Positions 6,478-9,272 of a stretch of 9,272 nt of DNA are shown here, in pieces. A program made the position numbers and the translations under genes. Numbering within the stretch: the first letter of the stretch is position 1; each line of letters starts with the position of its first letter. Under the pieces are notes generated by a model that worked only from the letters and a program-made list of their open reading frames with translations, made no database searches and was not told the DNA's origin. This DNA is from Candidatus Nomurabacteria bacterium RIFCSPHIGHO2_01_FULL_39_10 (GTDB lineage: Bacteria; Patescibacteriota; Minisyncoccia; Phycocordibacterales; UBA9973): assembly GCA_001786805.1 (NCBI GenBank), contig MFTJ01000019.1:1-9272 (forward strand). The letters run 5' to 3'.

Positions 6478-7416
6478 ATGATTACCCCCGAACTTATAAG
6501 CTACATACGCGGAGAACTTGGGAAAGGACGTAAGCGCGAAGAAATCCGTGAAAGTTTGGTGCGTGAAGGCGGGTGGAGCGATGCAGATTTAAGCGAAGCA
6601 TTCAGAATAGTAATGCCGATGCAGGGATTGGAGGGAATCGCTCCTATAACCAAAGCTGAACCATTGAAAACAGTCTCAACATTGTCTACTTTTCCGTGGA
6701 AAAAAATCTCCATGATTACGGCTATTGTTTTGGTCGTGGGCGGGCTTGTTTTTGCGGGGTGGTTTTATCGCGCGTCCTTGATGAACTTTTGGAATTCGGA
6801 AGTGAGCAAGGCGAAAGGATTCTCGGTTTCTTTGTTTGGCTCTAAAACAACTGCCAACACAGCGAATACGCTCCCGATACCACCGCAGACCCCACAAAAT
6901 AATAATACAGCAGTCAAATCCATAGTTAGTATCAGAGATTGCGGAATTGGCGTTGCGCCAGACATGAGAAAGCCCGCTACGTACCAAAATGATGGGGTAC
7001 TAACTTGTTTGGGCAACAGCGCGCTCAATTGTATTGAAGCCAAAGCTGTTTTAAACGATATTTTGTTCCCAACCGTAGTTCAGATTGTAAAGACGGAGGC
7101 AGGCTGCAATTTCAAGTTGTCTTATTCGGGAGACAGCATGCTCATTGATGCCAACGACAAGAAGCTGGCCAGTCAGTATATTTCCTGTCCTATCAATATC
7201 GTTAAGTCAGTAGATGAAAGTAAAAAAATCACTGTGTTCAATTTTCCCAGTACCGACAATTTAAGCAAGTATGCCGGTCAGATATATTTCTACGGGACGC
7301 TCGGCGTATTTATGGAAACCAACCTTGACCGAAATAAAATTCAAAGTTTCGGCTGTAGCGGATTTTACATTGATTCGGTCATAGCGAGTTTCCGTAAAAT
7401 GCAGGAGAAAAGGTAG
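6478..7416 (+). CDS. Membrane protein of unknown function between lemA and htpX
   Basis: This 312-residue protein is not recognised as a named family. Residues 1-45 form a small helical domain (MITPELISYIRGELGKG... then GGWSDADLSEAF) of a kind I associate from memory with short N-terminal modules in Parcubacteria membrane proteins. A membrane segment follows at 77-97. Then comes a low-complexity N/T/P/Q linker (122-145) and a C-terminal domain (about 150-310) holding all six cysteines (155, 177, 185, 210, 237, 293), so disulfides are possible if it faces outward. The N-terminal module would then be cytoplasmic. It has no Shine-Dalgarno and only a weak TTTTAT 6 bases before the ATG, so it is probably cotranscribed with lemA. 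A 42-bp perfect palindrome starts 2 bases after its stop. Confidence 0.85.
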   Translation: MITPELISYIRGELGKGRKREEIRESLVREGGWSDADLSEAFRIVMPMQGLEGIAPITKAEPLKTVSTLSTFPWKKISMITAIVLVVGGLVFAGWFYRASLMNFWNSEVSKAKGFSVSLFGSKTTANTANTLPIPPQTPQNNNTAVKSIVSIRDCGIGVAPDMRKPATYQNDGVLTCLGNSALNCIEAKAVLNDILFPTVVQIVKTEAGCNFKLSYSGDSMLIDANDKKLASQYISCPINIVKSVDESKKITVFNFPSTDNLSKYAGQIYFYGTLGVFMETNLDRNKIQSFGCSGFYIDSVIASFRKMQEKR

Positions 7417-7418
7417 TA

Positions 7419-7460
7419 ACAGCGCCTAAGGCACTGGCTAGCCAGTGCCTTAGGCGCTGT
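7419..7460. repeat. 42-bp perfect palindrome between the 6478 gene and htpX
   Basis: Bases 7419-7439 are the exact reverse complement of 7440-7460, with no spacer. Each arm contains a smaller palindrome: AGCGCC-TAA-GGCACT (7421-7435, one mismatch) and AGTGCC-TTA-GGCGCT (7444-7458, with a T-G pair). The centre is GGCTAGCC. It starts 2 bases after a stop and ends 10 bases before the htpX ATG. No T tract follows on either strand, so it is not a normal intrinsic terminator. It resembles the folD element in layout but not in stem sequence. In RNA it would be a very stable hairpin and could affect htpX expression. Confidence 0.9.
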
Positions 7461-7470
7461 CTCACAACAT

Positions 7471-8394
7471 ATGGCTTCACTATACACGCATCAATCAAAA
7501 AATATAACAAAAACATGGCTACTTATGACAGTTTTCTTTGTAGTGGTTATTTTTCTCGGCTGGTTTTTCAGTATTTATTATAATAACCCAAGTATTTTAT
7601 ATTTCTTTGTGGCTTTCAGCATTCTGATGAATTTTTTTTCCTACTGGTTTTCGGATAAAATTGTTCTCCGGCTGGCAGGCGCTAAGGAGGCTAAAAGAGA
7701 AGAGTATTTTGATTTGTACACCAGCGTGGAAAATCTCTCTATCACGGCAGGACTGCCGATGCCAAAAGTGTATGTAGTCGTCGATGCCGCGCCGAACGCC
7801 TTTGCGACTGGCCGGGATAAAAAACATGCAGTCATCTGCGTTACCACCGGACTGCTCGCAATTTTAAATAAAAACGAGTTGGAAGGAGTGATTGCGCATG
7901 AACTTTCCCATATCGGCAATCGGGACATGCTGCTCTCCACCGTGGTAGTCGTATTGGTTGGTTTTGTAGCTATCCTTTCAGATATTTTTATGCGTAGCAT
8001 GCTTTTTGGAGGGCATAGAAGCAATGACAACAAAGCTCATGGCATGCTGATGATAGTCGGAATTATTCTCTCAATTTTGGCGCCGATTTTTGCTATGCTC
8101 ATCCAGCTGGCGATTTCAAGGAAGCGGGAATTTCTGGCGGATGCCTCCGGAGCGCTCCTTACCCGTTATCCAGAAGGTTTGGCAAACGCCTTGCGAAAAA
8201 TTTCACAATATAGTAAACCCATGAGCCGTCAATCTGGCGCTATTGCGCATCTTTACATTTCAGATCCCCGCCCCCATGACTCGCGTCAGCGTGTCGGGCA
8301 GGCAAAAGGAACTAGTTTTGGCAAAAAAATTGGCGGATTTTTCGCTACCCATCCGCCAGTAGAGGAGAGGGTGAAAGCTTTGATTGGTCAGTAA
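7471..8394 (+). CDS. htpX: HtpX-type M48 membrane zinc metalloprotease
   Basis: This is a membrane-embedded zinc protease of peptidase family M48B that degrades misfolded membrane proteins. It has 307 residues, normal for HtpX. Two N-terminal membrane segments (16-36, 42-60) are followed by the active-site helix HELSH (143-147), whose His143 and His147 bind zinc and whose Glu144 is catalytic. Further hydrophobic segments lie at about 155-178 and 190-215. SRKREFLAD (216-224) supplies the third zinc ligand Glu220, and the C-terminal FFATHPPVEERVKAL (290-304) is diagnostic. No promoter or Shine-Dalgarno precedes the ATG, only the tail of a 42-bp palindrome, so it is probably expressed with lemA. 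Its last codons contain the -35 of the gatC promoter. Confidence 0.96.
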   Translation: MASLYTHQSKNITKTWLLMTVFFVVVIFLGWFFSIYYNNPSILYFFVAFSILMNFFSYWFSDKIVLRLAGAKEAKREEYFDLYTSVENLSITAGLPMPKVYVVVDAAPNAFATGRDKKHAVICVTTGLLAILNKNELEGVIAHELSHIGNRDMLLSTVVVVLVGFVAILSDIFMRSMLFGGHRSNDNKAHGMLMIVGIILSILAPIFAMLIQLAISRKREFLADASGALLTRYPEGLANALRKISQYSKPMSRQSGAIAHLYISDPRPHDSRQRVGQAKGTSFGKKIGGFFATHPPVEERVKALIGQ

Positions 8395-8408
8395 TATTGG
8401 GGTATACT
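8380..8408 (+). promoter_or_regulatory. Sigma70-type promoter for gatCA, predicted leaderless start at 8415
   Basis: TTGATT (8380-8385, 4 of 6) lies 17 bp before TATACT (8403-8408, 5 of 6). Six bases then lead to ATG at 8415. The htpX stop (8392-8394) is in the spacer. The geometry is identical to the promoters at 142 and 5874, and it decides the gatC start in favour of 8415 over the TTG at 8397, which lies upstream of the -10. Confidence 0.75.
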
Positions 8409-8414
8409 AACGGA

Positions 8415-8687
8415 ATGGACATTAAAGATGTAGAGAACCTGGCAAGCCTTGTCAGAATTGAACTAAAAGAGGATGAAAAGAGGGAATTGCTTTCGGATAT
8501 GAAGGGCATTTTGGAGTATGTTAGGCAGATTGAAAAGGTAAATGTTAAACACTCGGTGTTTAACATTACAAACAATAATGTTTGGCGGGAGGACACGCCA
8601 GACCCACGGGAATTTTCAAAAGAGTTGATTACCAAACAATTTCCGGATGCGCAAGACGGATTTCTAAAAGTTAAAAAAATTCTATGA
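8415..8687 (+). CDS. gatC: Asp-tRNA(Asn)/Glu-tRNA(Gln) amidotransferase subunit C
   Basis: GatC is the small subunit of GatCAB, which converts Glu-tRNA(Gln), and often Asp-tRNA(Asn), to the amidated form; it wraps around GatA and stabilises it. From ATG 8415 it has 90 residues, a normal length. The N-terminal two-helix part (MDIKDVENLASLVRIEL, then EKRELLSDMKGILEYVRQIEKVN) and the WREDTPDP (57-64) and C-terminal DGFLKVKKIL (81-90) match the family. Residues 43-51 (NVKHSVFNI), where other GatCs have a linker around VEPxxHV, are encoded exactly by a 27-bp palindrome. The TTG at 8397 would add six residues but sits upstream of the -10, so it is rejected as the start. It overlaps gatA by 4 bases (ATGA), indicating translational coupling. 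Confidence 0.93.
   Translation: MDIKDVENLASLVRIELKEDEKRELLSDMKGILEYVRQIEKVNVKHSVFNITNNNVWREDTPDPREFSKELITKQFPDAQDGFLKVKKIL
8541..8567. repeat. 27-bp inverted repeat inside gatC
   Basis: AATGTTAAACAC (8541-8552) and GTGTTTAACATT (8556-8567) are perfect 12-base reverse complements around TCG. The repeat covers exactly nine codons (43-51). A perfect 12-bp stem with a 3-nt loop is not expected by chance in 9 kb. The arms again contain TGT-TAA-ACA and TGT-TTA-ACA, echoing the folD and pre-htpX palindromes. Confidence 0.75.
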
Positions 8688-9272
8688 TAGACCTGAAAGA
8701 CCTGACAATAACAAAAGCGCGAAAAGCTTTGGACGCTAAGCAGTTTAGCGCGGTTGAGCTTGCGCAGGCTTATCTGGATGAAATAAAAAAGAAAAATAAA
8801 GAACTGAACGCGTATCTGGAAGTTTTTGACGATGTTTTAGATCAGGCAAAAAGGTCAGACGAGATCATTGAGAAAGGGAAATCATATCCGCTTTTGGGAA
8901 TTCCTTTGGCGATTAAAGATAATATTTTAATTAAGGACAGGATTGCGAGTTCGGCTTCTAAGATATTAGAAAATTATACTGCTTCATATGATGCCACGGT
9001 CATAGAAAAATTAAAAAGGGAGGGGGCGGTATTTCTGGGCAGGACAAATATGGATGAATTTGCCTTGGGGGGTTCAACGGAAAATTCAGCATATGGACCA
9101 ACGAAAAATCCGCACGATATCACACGTGTGGCAGGTGGGACTTCCGGCGGTTCGGCAGCTACCGTTTCTGCTAATTTGGCGCTGGGAGCTTTGGGTTCTG
9201 ATACTGGAGGGTCGATCCGCGAGCCGTCTGCTCTTTGTGGAGTTGTCGGGTTCAAGCCGACATATGGTGCCG
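8684..9272 (+). CDS. gatA: Asp-tRNA(Asn)/Glu-tRNA(Gln) amidotransferase subunit A (3' end beyond window)
   Basis: GatA is the amidase subunit that releases ammonia from glutamine or asparagine for tRNA-bound Glu/Asp amidation. Only the first 196 codons are in the window, out of roughly 480 in the family. Landmarks are GIPLAIKDN (72-80) with catalytic Lys78, then NMDEFALGGSTENSAYG (122-138). The amidase signature follows, with GGTSGGSAA (151-159) and GSDTGGSIREP (171-181) carrying nucleophile Ser177. By alignment from memory to S. aureus GatA (Lys79, Ser154, Ser178), the cis-Ser position is Thr153 here, and the usual Gln of SIRQP is Glu180. Both keep a plausible side chain. The start overlaps the gatC stop in ATGA. 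gatB is not visible. Confidence 0.95.
   Translation, partial: MIDLKDLTITKARKALDAKQFSAVELAQAYLDEIKKKNKELNAYLEVFDDVLDQAKRSDEIIEKGKSYPLLGIPLAIKDNILIKDRIASSASKILENYTASYDATVIEKLKREGAVFLGRTNMDEFALGGSTENSAYGPTKNPHDITRVAGGTSGGSAATVSANLALGALGSDTGGSIREPSALCGVVGFKPTYGA

Noticed and set aside
7419..7460. Intrinsic terminator after the 6478 gene
   Set aside because: No T tract follows the palindrome on either strand and htpX, with no promoter of its own, starts 10 bases later.
8397..8414. TTG start adding six residues (MGYTNG) to GatC
   Set aside because: It lies upstream of the -10 hexamer TATACT; ATG 8415 fits both the promoter geometry and the GatC family N-terminus.

Overview
The window looks like a piece of a Candidate Phyla Radiation (Patescibacteria, probably Parcubacteria-like) chromosome. 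This is inferred from the character of the proteins: a short SEDS protein, a divergent FolD, a short GatC, and small membrane proteins of a type familiar from that group. It also rests on tight gene packing, near-absence of Shine-Dalgarno sequences and moderate-to-low GC. TGA is used as a stop (957-959, 8685-8687) and Trp is TGG, so the genetic code is standard, unlike that of Gracilibacteria or Absconditabacteria. All genes lie on the + strand, and no gap exceeds about 120 bases.

Layout: a 5S rRNA (24-137) is followed after 39 bases by a membrane-anchored protein of unknown function overlapping rodA (SEDS glycosyltransferase). Next come folD (one-carbon metabolism), a PAP2-family lipid phosphatase, secD and secF (export motor accessory). 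Then there is lemA, an unrecognised membrane protein and htpX (membrane protease), and finally gatC and the 5' part of gatA (tRNA amidotransferase), which runs off the end. Functional themes are envelope growth (rodA plus PAP2), protein export and membrane quality control (secDF, lemA/htpX), and translation (5S, gatCA).

Two non-genic signals stand out. First, three transcription-unit starts (177, 5909, 8415) have the same geometry: a -35-like hexamer, 17 bp, a good -10 hexamer, then exactly 6 bp to the A of the ATG. The predicted +1 is therefore the start codon itself, so these mRNAs should be leaderless. Second, the window is unusually rich in long perfect inverted repeats: a 40-bp one inserted in frame in folD, a 42-bp perfect palindrome between the lemA-adjacent gene and htpX, and a 27-bp one covering exactly nine codons of gatC. 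There are also two 11-bp-stem, 3-nt-loop C-rich/G-rich repeats flanking folD. The three long ones share an architecture in which each arm is itself a small palindrome with a TAA (left) or TTA (right) centre. This suggests a family of small palindromic elements that tolerates insertion into reading frames, comparable in principle to the Rickettsia palindromic elements. That family is an inference that needs a genome-wide search.
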